Source of the DNA: Bacillus sp. DNRA2
Lineage (GTDB): Bacteria > Bacillota > Bacilli > Bacillales > Cytobacillaceae
NCBI RefSeq assembly: GCF_012843265.1
Contig: NZ_JABAIT010000004.1
Span: 124,001 to 188,000, forward strand
DNA: 64,000 bases
Reading direction: 5' to 3'
Shown here: piece by piece, positions 8,936-16,462 of the stretch
Numbering within the stretch: the first letter of the stretch is position 1
Layout: every line of letters starts with the position of its first letter
Translations under genes and position numbers: made by a program
Notes under the pieces: generated by a model
What the model was told of the DNA's origin: nothing
What the model saw: only the letters and a program-made list of their open reading frames with translations
Database searches by the model: none

Positions 8936-10087
8936 ATGGGTTTTAAACGAATAGAAGCAACAATTGTTACTGAAGAAAAACGCACGGTAGTTTGGTTTTT
9001 ATGGCTTTTTTATTTGATTACAATTGGTTATGATTTAGGATATTATTTTATCTTTCCAAAGTTCTATGATACTGATATGAATTTTGCACTAATAAATATT
9101 GCAATTTATATTGTTCTTTTTGCGTTGATACCAATTGCATATCGTTTTATTAAACAGTGCAGGCAGGACCTTGTGAAATATCTGTATTTTATTAGTTATA
9201 CTATTATCGTTCTTATTCAAGACATATTCACTTATTATGGTTCAAATTTAGATTATAAAACGGGAAATGGTGTTGAAGTATTTTTTATTCTGTTTTCTCC
9301 AATTTTTATTAATAAGCGATTTTATAAGGTTGTATTAGTAGGGACCATTTTAAAATACATTATTTTAGGTTTTATTTTAGGTACCACTAATGTATTGGCC
9401 CCGATTATATTAATGATGGTATTTGGTGTTGTTGCCTACATCTTTTTAAATCGCTTTACAGGCTATGTACGGGCAATTGAGGATTCATTTGACAAGCAAT
9501 TACAGGGAATTGTTAAAGGCGTGATTGCAACACTTGAATTAAAAGATCCATATACACGAGGCCATAGTGAACGTGTCGCTTCATATGCGTTAATAATGGC
9601 TAAGGAGATTGGCAAATTTTCTAATAAAGAGTTAAAAGAATTTAATTATGCTTGCTTGCTTCATGATGTTGGAAAAATTAATATTCCTGATCAAATATTA
9701 ATGAAGCCTCAAAGGTTAACTGATGAAGAATATGAAATCATTAAAACACATCCTACAGTTGGGGCAAAAGCTCTCGAGGGCGTTGAGGGTTTAAAAAACG
9801 GAATTCAAGTAATTCATTTTCATCATGAACGTTGGGATGGTAAAGGCTACCCGAACCAGTTGGCAGGAGAGGATATTCCGTTATTGGCGCGAATTACATC
9901 TTACGCTGATGCTTTCGACGCGATGACTTCTTCACGCTCTTATCGGGAAGCCATGCCATTAGAAGTAGCCTATCAAAGAATTATTCAAGGGCTAGGGACA
10001 CAATTTGATCCCAATCTTGAAGGGATATTTAATAAATCCTTTCCGAAATGGAAAGAGTTTCATCAAAATTACCCATGGGTAAATTAA
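8936..10087 (+). CDS. Membrane HD-GYP domain protein (probable c-di-GMP phosphodiesterase)
   Basis: 383 residues. The N-terminal membrane domain (about 15-185) shares clear sequence with the kinase at 6247-7479: both have GYDL..YFI(Y/F)PK, a GN(V/G)VE(L/V)F.IL(Y/F)SPIFINK(K/R) block and a (Y/A)IFL.RFT.Y(I/V) end. The C-terminal HD-GYP domain has the metal-binding HD in CLLHDVGKINIPDQ (about 243-244) and HHERWDGKGYP (about 296-306), so the GYP triad is intact and cyclic-di-GMP hydrolysis is plausible. It lies 26 bases upstream of the Cys/Trp peptide gene, probably in one transcript with it and the M50 protease. Confidence 0.82.
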   Translation: MGFKRIEATIVTEEKRTVVWFLWLFYLITIGYDLGYYFIFPKFYDTDMNFALINIAIYIVLFALIPIAYRFIKQCRQDLVKYLYFISYTIIVLIQDIFTYYGSNLDYKTGNGVEVFFILFSPIFINKRFYKVVLVGTILKYIILGFILGTTNVLAPIILMMVFGVVAYIFLNRFTGYVRAIEDSFDKQLQGIVKGVIATLELKDPYTRGHSERVASYALIMAKEIGKFSNKELKEFNYACLLHDVGKINIPDQILMKPQRLTDEEYEIIKTHPTVGAKALEGVEGLKNGIQVIHFHHERWDGKGYPNQLAGEDIPLLARITSYADAFDAMTSSRSYREAMPLEVAYQRIIQGLGTQFDPNLEGIFNKSFPKWKEFHQNYPWVN

Positions 10088-10113
10088 TAATAAATTGAGA
10101 GGAGGTGACAAGC

Positions 10114-10182
10114 ATGAAGATTCGTAAGCTAAAGAAAGTTAAAACAACATGCTGGTGGTGCATATTAATAGGCTATAATTAA
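10114..10182 (+). CDS. 22-residue Cys/Trp-rich peptide, putative precursor or signal peptide
   Basis: Very short gene with an outstanding ribosome binding site (GAGAGGAGGTGA, seven bases before ATG). The peptide has a strongly basic first half (MKIRKLKKVK), then TTCWWC, and a short hydrophobic tail ending GYN. It sits between the HD-GYP gene and a protease carrying a PqqD-like domain, which is the usual genetic setting of a ribosomally made, post-translationally modified peptide. A basic leader plus a CWWC core is my reading; the two cysteines could form a disulfide or a thioether. No known family is recognised. A leader-peptide role in translation control is an alternative. Confidence 0.6.
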   Translation: MKIRKLKKVKTTCWWCILIGYN

Positions 10183-10240
10183 TGAAGTCGGAAGCCGAAA
10201 ATAAAATGAGAAAGATTAATTGTTACAAAGGGTGTTTTAA

Positions 10241-11446
10241 ATGAAATTTACCCATAATTCAACCTTGACATTACATCCAATCCAAATCCGAGAAGATAAA
10301 AAAAATTATATCGTCGAGGATACGGTCACGGGTGAATTCTTTGAAATGCCCGATATTTGTATTTATGCTATTGAAATGCTTGAAAATGGTGCAACCTTCT
10401 TAGAAATTGAAACAGAATTAAAAGCTGTTTATCCTCATGAAGATATTAATATGATCGATTTTGCAGAACAGCTACTCGAAATGGAATTGATTCAGGAAAT
10501 CGATGGGCAACCATTCAATTTTGAAAAATCAATTCCTGAGCAGCAAGGTTTTTTATGGATTTCGGAAAGATTCTCGAAAAATTTTTTTAATCGCTTTTCT
10601 CTTTTCGGTTATATAATATTGTTTATCCTTAATATTGTAATCCTATTTATTAATCCTTCATTTTTTCCACACTTTAAAGATTTATTTGTTTTTGACACGA
10701 TGTTGATAAATATGTTATTGTATATGGCCTTATCGTTATTGTTATTATTCGTACATGAAATGGGCCATGTAATAGCTTTACGAGCAGTTGGAATGCCGAC
10801 AAAAATAGAAATCGGTCACCGTCTCTTTTTAGTTGTATTTGAAACGGATATGTCCTCAGTCTGGAGGCTGCCTGCAAAGGAAAGAAATGTGCTTTACTTG
10901 GCTGGACTTTGCTTTGACAATCTTGTCCTATTTTTAGCGTTAGGATCCATGCTGCTTTTCCCCAATTTACCTGTGGTCATGACAGGGATTCTAGGGGTTA
11001 TAGTGTTTGATGTAATGATTCGGGTTGTATACCAATGCTGTTTTTATCTAAAAACAGACCTCTATTATGTTTTTGAAAATAGCAGTGGTTGCTATAATTT
11101 GCTTGAAAATGCACAGGTATATTTCATAGGTTTATTTTTCCCGAAACAAGCAAAATCGTCTAATGAAATGTTTCAAGGTGAAAAAGCAACGGTGATTGCC
11201 TATGGTGCTTTTTACTTAATCGGCATGGCCATTACACTGTCATTATTAGTATTTTATATTATTCCACAGCTGGTATATGTAATCTCGGAGACGAGACATT
11301 GCATTGCGCATCCGATTACGACAATGCATTTCTGGGATGGCTTGCTAACTATCCTGCAATTAGCATTGGGGATTGGTTTGTTACTATACTCTTGGATCAA
11401 AAAATATAAATTATTATTTAAGCGGAAGCTGCCCCAAAGGTCTTAA
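10241..11446 (+). CDS. M50 membrane metalloprotease with N-terminal PqqD-like (RRE) domain
   Basis: 401 residues. Residues about 1-95 look like a PqqD/RiPP-recognition fold (VEDTVTGEFFEMPD, then a helical tail ending LIQEIDG). After that come about six membrane helices, with the zinc motif HEMGH (His172, Glu173, His176) in helix two and a later TDLYYVFENSSGCYNL stretch that could supply the third ligand Asp. This architecture occurs in peptide-maturation proteases of the YydH type. The peptide gene 58 bases upstream is the natural substrate candidate: the RRE would bind its leader and the protease would cut it or a partner at the membrane. No modifying enzyme (radical SAM, YcaO) is nearby. 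Confidence 0.75.
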   Translation: MKFTHNSTLTLHPIQIREDKKNYIVEDTVTGEFFEMPDICIYAIEMLENGATFLEIETELKAVYPHEDINMIDFAEQLLEMELIQEIDGQPFNFEKSIPEQQGFLWISERFSKNFFNRFSLFGYIILFILNIVILFINPSFFPHFKDLFVFDTMLINMLLYMALSLLLLFVHEMGHVIALRAVGMPTKIEIGHRLFLVVFETDMSSVWRLPAKERNVLYLAGLCFDNLVLFLALGSMLLFPNLPVVMTGILGVIVFDVMIRVVYQCCFYLKTDLYYVFENSSGCYNLLENAQVYFIGLFFPKQAKSSNEMFQGEKATVIAYGAFYLIGMAITLSLLVFYIIPQLVYVISETRHCIAHPITTMHFWDGLLTILQLALGIGLLLYSWIKKYKLLFKRKLPQRS

Positions 11447-11462
11447 GGGTCAGCTTTTTTTT
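11425..11462 (+). terminator. Intrinsic terminator after the M50 protease
   Basis: AAGCTG...CAGCTT hairpin with an inner CCC/GGG pairing, followed by a run of nine T. It closes the HD-GYP/peptide/protease unit. Confidence 0.85.
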
Positions 11463-11598
11463 TTATGTAGTTAATTTTCTAGCCATTGCGACCGTTATTT
11501 CAAATTGTCATGAAAGGTCGATTTTTGCGAGAAAAGCTTCTGTATATTAAAATGAAACCATGTATTAATTAATCGGATCATAAATAAAGGAGATACTT

Positions 11599-12732
11599 AT
11601 GCAAAAAATAATGAATATTGAACTGAAGCCATTTCTACAAACCGCTTGGGAAAAGGCGGGCTTTGAGCAATTGACGACTGTTCAAATGAAAACAATTCCA
11701 TTCATCCTTGAAGGTCGAGATGTTATTGCTGAGTCACCTACGGGTACCGGGAAAACGCTAAGTTATTTACTTCCTGTTTTGCAGAAAATTGATGTGGAAC
11801 GCCGTGGAGTCCAAGCAGTTATTTTAGCCTCATCTCAGGAGCTTTGTATGCAAATTCTCGGCGAAATTCAAAAGTGGGGTGAAGGAAGCGGGATTCGCAG
11901 TGCTTCCTTTATTGGCGGAGCCAATTTGAAGCGTCAGTTGGAAAAATTAAAAAAGGCACCGCAAGTAGTAGTTGGTACACCAGGCCGAGTTTTGGAATTA
12001 ATCAAACAAAAAAAGTTAAAAATGCATGAGGTAAAAACGGTGGTATTAGATGAGGGTGATCAGCTACTAATTCCGGAGCACTTAACAACAGTTCGTTATA
12101 TTGTTAATTCTCCATTAGCTGATCGTCAAGTGTTGGTTTTTTCCGCTACTTTACCGGCAGTAACAGAGGACCTTGCGAGAGGGCTAACAAATAATCCTGA
12201 GCTTGTAAAAATCACGAGAGATGAAACGATTAAGGCTGAGAAAGTCGATCATGTTTATCTTGTTTGCGAACAGCGTGAGAAACTTGAATTGCTGCAAAAG
12301 GTGGCTCGATTATCGGGAATTAAGGCTTTAGCTTTTATGAACGATATTGGTGCAGCAACGGTTGCGGTTTCGAAAATGAACTTTAAAGGCATTTCTGCGG
12401 GTGTGTTACATAGTGAGTTGAAAAAGCTGGACCGTCAATCAGCACTTAAACAATTCCGAGATGGGGAATCATCAATGTTGATTGCTACAGATGTTGCAGC
12501 ACGCGGCTTGGATATTAAAGGGATTACCCATGTTGTTCATGTGGATTTTCCGAAAGAGATAAATCAGTATGTACATCGTTCAGGACGTACCGGCCGTTTT
12601 GGTGCGAGTGGTATGGTTATTGCCTTAGTAACTGAACGGGAAGAGCGTGAGTTAAAGAAATTTTATCGGGAGCTCGGATTGTCGGGGCAGAAAAGGGTAT
12701 TTTTTAAAGGTGAACTAGTTTCTGAGAAGTAA
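11599..12732 (+). CDS. yfmL: DEAD-box RNA helicase YfmL
   Basis: ATP-dependent RNA helicase of 377 residues, with no C-terminal RNA-binding extension, like B. subtilis YfmL, which helps ribosome assembly and cold growth. Motifs: Q motif (TTVQMKTIPF), Walker A SPTGTGKT, GG, TPGRV, motif II LDEGD, SAT in FSATLP, and the C-terminal ATDVAARGLD and HRSGRTGR. Motif II reads DEGD where DEAD is usual; the catalytic Asp-Glu is kept. Start ATG 11599 behind AAGGAG. Confidence 0.88.
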   Translation: MQKIMNIELKPFLQTAWEKAGFEQLTTVQMKTIPFILEGRDVIAESPTGTGKTLSYLLPVLQKIDVERRGVQAVILASSQELCMQILGEIQKWGEGSGIRSASFIGGANLKRQLEKLKKAPQVVVGTPGRVLELIKQKKLKMHEVKTVVLDEGDQLLIPEHLTTVRYIVNSPLADRQVLVFSATLPAVTEDLARGLTNNPELVKITRDETIKAEKVDHVYLVCEQREKLELLQKVARLSGIKALAFMNDIGAATVAVSKMNFKGISAGVLHSELKKLDRQSALKQFRDGESSMLIATDVAARGLDIKGITHVVHVDFPKEINQYVHRSGRTGRFGASGMVIALVTEREERELKKFYRELGLSGQKRVFFKGELVSEK

Positions 12733-12806
12733 GAATCGGCCATTTTTTATATTATAATGGTTCTGTTTTTATTCAGTGTTCATTTTCGTGTAAGTTTGAC
12801 AATTCA

Positions 12807-12991
12807 TAAGCGGAAATTTTCCGGTTAATGTATCAATATGAAGCTTAAGAAGCAGATATAAACGGAGATATTCCGCTTAACTACTCTAAATTAGCCAAAA
12901 GCTAATGATTTGGAGAAGATAAGCGGAAAACCTCCTTTTATTTTTAAGGAAATATGGGTATTTCCCAATTTAAACGGAATATTTCCGCTTA
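12807..12991. repeat. Pair of ~72-bp palindrome-ended repeats (TAAGCGG...CCGCTTA)
   Basis: Two units, 12807-12879 and 12920-12991, each begins TAAGCGGAAA and ends TTCCGCTTA; 40 bases separate them. The ends are inverted and each unit can fold back on itself. They lie in a 400-base region without genes between yfmL and the trans-sulfuration gene. No coding potential. Looks like an intergenic repeat family of the host. Confidence 0.7.
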
Positions 12992-13071
12992 GCAATCAAA
13001 ACAGTGAAACCAACAGCCTTGTTTAACGCAGCCTAGAAAAAGAAAACAAATGTCGATTTTTCCAATCGGGA

Positions 13072-13100
13072 TTGACGAAGTTCGAGGATATTGTTATATT
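13072..13100 (+). promoter_or_regulatory. SigA-type promoter of the trans-sulfuration gene
   Basis: TTGACG (13072-13077) and TATATT (13095-13100) with a 17-base spacer, about 50 bases before the start codon. No S-box or T-box leader is visible between them and the gene. Confidence 0.65.
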
Positions 13101-13151
13101 CAGCATATATTTTCAGAAGAGTTTTTTTATTCATAAAAGAAGGTGAACAGG

Positions 13152-14291
13152 TTGGCCAGATTTGAAACAGAAGTATTACATAATGTAAAAAAAGGAAAAT
13201 TGCCGGTCAAAAGTAAAGTAACACCTATATATCAAACGACTGCATTTACCTTTAGCGACCTAGATGAATTAGAAGGCTACTATCATGGACAAGGGAATTA
13301 TTTATATTCCAGAGTTGGAAATCCAAATACGGATGAATTAGCAGAGGCAGTTTCGGGACTTGAGGGCGCACCTGCTGGAGTGGCGACTTCATCAGGGCTT
13401 TCCGCTATTATGGCAGGAGTTTTGGCTGTCGTAAAAAATGGTGATCATATTGTTGCAGCAGAGGATTTGTATGGCGGAAGCTTTCATCTTTTAAAAGAAG
13501 AATTAGCACAGTTTGGGATTGAGGTTACGTTTGTATCTTTCGCTGAGTTAACCCAAGTTGAAGCTGCGATACAGCCGAATACAAAGCTACTCTATACTGA
13601 ATCTATTACGAATCCGTTATTGCGTGTTCAGGATATTGATCAATTCGTGGCGATTGCGAAAAAGCATGGGCTCATTACACTCGTTGATAATACCTTTGCA
13701 ACTCCGTATCATTGTCAGCCATACGCAAAAGGCGTTGATCTAGTCGTTCACAGTGCGACGAAATATATTGGTGGTCATAGCGATGTAACAGCGGGGGTTC
13801 TGGTTGGAAGAAGTGATTTGTTAGAGAAGGCAAGAGCGAAAGTTGTTAATTTAGGCACGAATGTTAGTCCGATTGAAGCATGGCTGACTACGCGCGGTTT
13901 GAAAACACTAGCTCTACGAATGGAGCGCCAATCAAAAAATGCGCGAGCAGTTGCAGACGTATTAGCGCAAAATCACGCCGTGAAAAATGTGTACTATCCG
14001 TTTGATCAAAGTGAAAATGGCTATGGGGCCATTGTGACGATTGAATTGGGTAATACCGTTGATGTAAATGAATTTTTTAAAAATCTAGATTGGGTAAAAA
14101 TAGCACCGACTTTAGCGGGGGTTGAAACATCTGTGTCACATCCTGTTATTACCTCTCATCGTGCTTTGCCACAGGAAGCAAGGGATGCATTGGGCATTAC
14201 CTTTGAGGTGGTTCGTATTTCGGTTGGGATTGAGCATGCAGAGGATATCATTGCTGTCTTCGAGCAGGCAATAAATCGAGCAGCGAAATAA
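13152..14291 (+). CDS. PLP-dependent trans-sulfuration enzyme (Cys/Met metabolism family)
   Basis: About 379 residues, typical of cystathionine gamma-synthase, cystathionine lyase and methionine gamma-lyase. Visible: YSRVGNPNTDELAE near the N terminus, the substrate-site Tyr in DLYGG, the cofactor-binding Asp in LVDNTFATP, and the PLP lysine in HSATKYIGGHSD (about Lys204). Which of the three reactions it performs cannot be told from sequence alone. A frame from GTG 13143 exists, but TTG 13152 has AAGGTG six bases before it and is preferred. No sulfur-metabolism neighbour or SAM riboswitch helps to assign it. Confidence 0.85.
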   Translation: MARFETEVLHNVKKGKLPVKSKVTPIYQTTAFTFSDLDELEGYYHGQGNYLYSRVGNPNTDELAEAVSGLEGAPAGVATSSGLSAIMAGVLAVVKNGDHIVAAEDLYGGSFHLLKEELAQFGIEVTFVSFAELTQVEAAIQPNTKLLYTESITNPLLRVQDIDQFVAIAKKHGLITLVDNTFATPYHCQPYAKGVDLVVHSATKYIGGHSDVTAGVLVGRSDLLEKARAKVVNLGTNVSPIEAWLTTRGLKTLALRMERQSKNARAVADVLAQNHAVKNVYYPFDQSENGYGAIVTIELGNTVDVNEFFKNLDWVKIAPTLAGVETSVSHPVITSHRALPQEARDALGITFEVVRISVGIEHAEDIIAVFEQAINRAAK

Positions 14292-14369
14292 GTAATCGTG
14301 AAAGTAAGGAATAAACCTTCATTATCTGTCTCATACTACCTTTGATAATAAAATAAAGGAGTTGACAGT

Positions 14370-14528
14370 GTGGGCAGAACGAAATTAGGGAATGCAAACG
14401 CGAATCGTAATAATAATAGCAAGCTCGGAAATCGAACAAGTGAAGAGATGGTTGAATTTACAACAGGTGAAAAGGGCAGCAGACAGCCTGATATAAAAGA
14501 TAAGAATATGGATCTTTCAAAAGATTAA
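14370..14528 (+). CDS. Small hydrophilic protein, unknown, possibly spore-associated
   Basis: 52 residues starting at GTG with AAAGGAG eight bases upstream. It begins MGRTKLGNANANRN and is Asn-, Lys- and Gly-rich with no hydrophobic segment. Small acid-soluble and coat-type spore proteins of bacilli often look like this, but I recognise no family. It has its own terminator. Confidence 0.6.
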   Translation: MGRTKLGNANANRNNNSKLGNRTSEEMVEFTTGEKGSRQPDIKDKNMDLSKD

Positions 14529-14531
14529 GTT

Positions 14532-14566
14532 TTAAGGGTGCTCATTAGATGGGCGCCCTTTTTTGT
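14532..14566 (+). terminator. Intrinsic terminator after small hydrophilic protein
   Basis: AAGGGTGCTC / GGGCGCCCTT stem (with G-U pairs) followed by TTTTTT. Confidence 0.75.
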
Positions 14567-14582
14567 GTGGAATGAAGATATA

Positions 14583-14703
14583 TTTTGGCAAGTAAAATCG
14601 TGATTTTGGCAAGTAAATTCGAATTTTGGCAAGTAAATCGAGAAAATGGCAAGTAAATCAGAATTTTGGCAAGTAAATCAATAAAATGGAAAATAAATCA
14701 GAA
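14583..14703. repeat. Six-unit tandem repeat with 20-bp period
   Basis: Units of the type TTTTGGCAAGTAAATCNGAA begin at 14583, 14604, 14624, 14644, 14664 and 14684, so five of the six steps are 20 or 21 bases. The last unit is degenerate. There is no spacer between units and no coding potential. It lies between the small protein gene and the convergent DUF1360 gene. Confidence 0.8.
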
Positions 14704-14725
14704 AAACATTTTACCCCAACCCAAT

Positions 14726-15094
14726 CTAATCATCTTTCTTCGCATAATAGTCCACTTTCTTAATATTAACACCCACAAATGTTTCAATAATGGCCTGAGC
14801 CCCGGCGATGGACAGGATGAAAACCAGGAACATTGCGTACTTAGGAGAAATTAAATAAAATCCCCCTAAAAATATCGCACTCCACACCCCAGCACACCAA
14901 TAACAGTTTAGCAAATAACCAAACAACGTCCGCGGAACTTCCTTCATTTTCGGACCATGCTCGGTCTGTACCTCGATTTTTTTCATAAACGGTTTTCGTA
15001 AAAACTCGGTTATTTTATCAAAAACGATCAAGTGGGTAAGTCGATAGCTTGCCAAAATTAGCATGATATAGGACATCCAGGTGAGATCTTTCAT
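14726..15094 (-). CDS. DUF1360-family membrane protein (YjcA-like)
   Basis: 122 residues with two or three membrane helices. The start ASYRLTHLIVFDKITEFLRKPF and the NCYWCAGVW motif (two cysteines in a helix start) are typical of the DUF1360 family, whose B. subtilis member YjcA is linked to sporulation. Molecular role unknown. Convergent with the small protein upstream and divergent from the lia genes. Confidence 0.75.
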   Translation of the reverse strand: MKDLTWMSYIMLILASYRLTHLIVFDKITEFLRKPFMKKIEVQTEHGPKMKEVPRTLFGYLLNCYWCAGVWSAIFLGGFYLISPKYAMFLVFILSIAGAQAIIETFVGVNIKKVDYYAKKDD

Positions 15095-15188
15095 GTGTTA
15101 AGTCCCCTTAAAACACAGCATTTTTCTTTATTTTTTCCTGAAAAAATCGCGATTATGTACGGGGGATCATCAGTCTTACCCTAACTAA

Positions 15189-15220
15189 GCCTTAAGTCCG
15201 AGATGAAAATCAAGCTTAGG
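15189..15220 (+). promoter_or_regulatory. Imperfect inverted repeat, possible LiaR operator
   Basis: CCTTAAGTCC...CTTAGG arms lie about 60-90 bases before the first lia gene. Position and dyad fit a LiaR-type operator, as the lia promoter is the main LiaR target in bacilli, but I could not match a consensus with certainty. Confidence 0.4.
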
Positions 15221-15279
15221 CACGTTATGAGAATTTGGCTAAAAAGGTAAGATGAAAACATGAAAGGAGGAAGTCAAAT

Positions 15280-15633
15280 ATGAAAAAATTTGGTTTGTTA
15301 TTAGCGGGTGGAGTTGCTGCAATCGTGTTGTTATCTAACTTAGGATCAGTGGTAGGTTTAGCAATCAGCTTGTTTATCTTATATTTCGTATTTAAAAAGT
15401 TTTTGAAGACCGAAAAGCTGTTTGCAAAGATTTGCTGGGGACTTCTCGGAGCATGGATTTTAGTGGCTACTGCAGCGAATGCTCCTGGAATTCTAGCAGT
15501 TGTTGCAGCTTACGTTCTATATCTTGTTTATAAAAATTGGAACAAAGTAAACCATCGCTCAGTTGTTGTAGAAGAAAGTGACCCTTTCACAAACTTTGAA
15601 AAGCAATGGTCTGAGCTTAACAAAAATTATTAA
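15280..15633 (+). CDS. Small membrane protein of the lia locus (LiaI / lmo0954-like)
   Basis: 117 residues: four hydrophobic segments filling residues about 4-85, then a charged tail ending FEKQWSELNKNY. It occupies the place of liaI, directly before the PspA-type gene with a 15-base gap, and would serve as its membrane partner under envelope stress. The sequence is closer to the Listeria lmo0954 type than to B. subtilis LiaI as far as I can judge. Start ATG 15280 behind AAAGGAGG. Confidence 0.78.
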   Translation: MKKFGLLLAGGVAAIVLLSNLGSVVGLAISLFILYFVFKKFLKTEKLFAKICWGLLGAWILVATAANAPGILAVVAAYVLYLVYKNWNKVNHRSVVVEESDPFTNFEKQWSELNKNY

Positions 15634-15651
15634 TTAAGGAGAGATGATAAA

Positions 15652-16296
15652 ATGAGTAACTTATTTACTAGAATCAAAAATGTTGTGTTAGCCGATCTTA
15701 ATGAGGTTTTAGACAAAAAGGAACAAAAAAATCCAATCGCATTATTGAACCAGTACTTACGTGAAAGTGAAGCAGAAACTGAAAAGGTGCGCAAGCTTCT
15801 TGAACGTCAATATACTTTGAAGGATCAATTTAGCCGTGAGTATCAGCAAGCACTTGAAATGGCTTCTAAGCGTAGTCGCCAAGCCGAGATTGCAGCACAG
15901 GCGGGTGAAACCGAACTACATCAATTTGCGTTAAATGAGAAGCTTCAATATGAGGAACGCGCTGCTCACTTGAAGGAATCTTTGCAAACTGTATTAGGTC
16001 AGCTTACTGAGTTGGAGCAAAAGTATGAAGAAATGAAGCACAAATTAAAAGACATGCATATTCGTCGCATGGAATTAATGGGTCGCGAAAATGTTACTCG
16101 AGCCCACAGCAAAATGAATAAAGTACTAGAAAATCCAAGCTACTCTAACCACTCATTTTCAAAATTTAATGAAATTGAATCATATCTTGACCGCTTAGAG
16201 CAGCAAGTCAATAGCGCGTACTATCGTAATACAATTGATGCAAAAATTGCACAATTAGAAAAACAAACGAAAAACAACGAAAACATTTCTATCTAA
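15652..16296 (+). CDS. liaH: PspA/IM30 family protein LiaH
   Basis: 214-residue, almost wholly helical coiled-coil protein of the PspA/IM30/Vipp1 family (ESCRT-III superfamily). It starts MSNLFTRIKNVVLADLNEVLD, the amphipathic membrane-binding region, followed by long coiled-coil stretches rich in Glu, Lys and Gln. LiaH oligomers protect the membrane when cell-wall antibiotics such as bacitracin act. A strong terminator follows, so liaI-liaH can be transcribed at high level separately from liaFSR. Confidence 0.87.
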   Translation: MSNLFTRIKNVVLADLNEVLDKKEQKNPIALLNQYLRESEAETEKVRKLLERQYTLKDQFSREYQQALEMASKRSRQAEIAAQAGETELHQFALNEKLQYEERAAHLKESLQTVLGQLTELEQKYEEMKHKLKDMHIRRMELMGRENVTRAHSKMNKVLENPSYSNHSFSKFNEIESYLDRLEQQVNSAYYRNTIDAKIAQLEKQTKNNENISI

Positions 16297-16316
16297 TCAT
16301 TAAAACTGATATTCTA

Positions 16317-16348
16317 AAAAGGCGTAGGAAGTTTTCTACGCCTTTTGT
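16317..16348 (+). terminator. Strong intrinsic terminator after liaH
   Basis: Perfect 11-bp stem AAAAGGCGTAG/CTACGCCTTTT with an eight-base loop, ending in TTTT. It sets off liaIH from liaFSR. Confidence 0.9.
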
Positions 16349-16462
16349 ACCACCCAAATATATTCTTATTAAAATAAAAACTAGCAGCCACAAAAAAACT
16401 CGAAAACAAAGTTTGTGTCTAGCTTCAGTCGCTTACGCTTTTCGAAGAAGGGAGGTTTGGTC

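Noticed and set aside
13100-13151. SAM (S-box) or T-box leader before the trans-sulfuration gene
   Set aside because: The leader is about 45 bases, far too short, and none of the conserved elements is present.
14583-14703. Possible CRISPR array
   Set aside because: The 20-bp units are contiguous with no unique spacers, and there are no cas genes.
16380-16462. Coding extension of liaF to 16415
   Set aside because: The extra residues have no ribosome site, while ATG 16463 has GGGAGG seven bases upstream; the extra stretch resembles a common intergenic repeat fragment.
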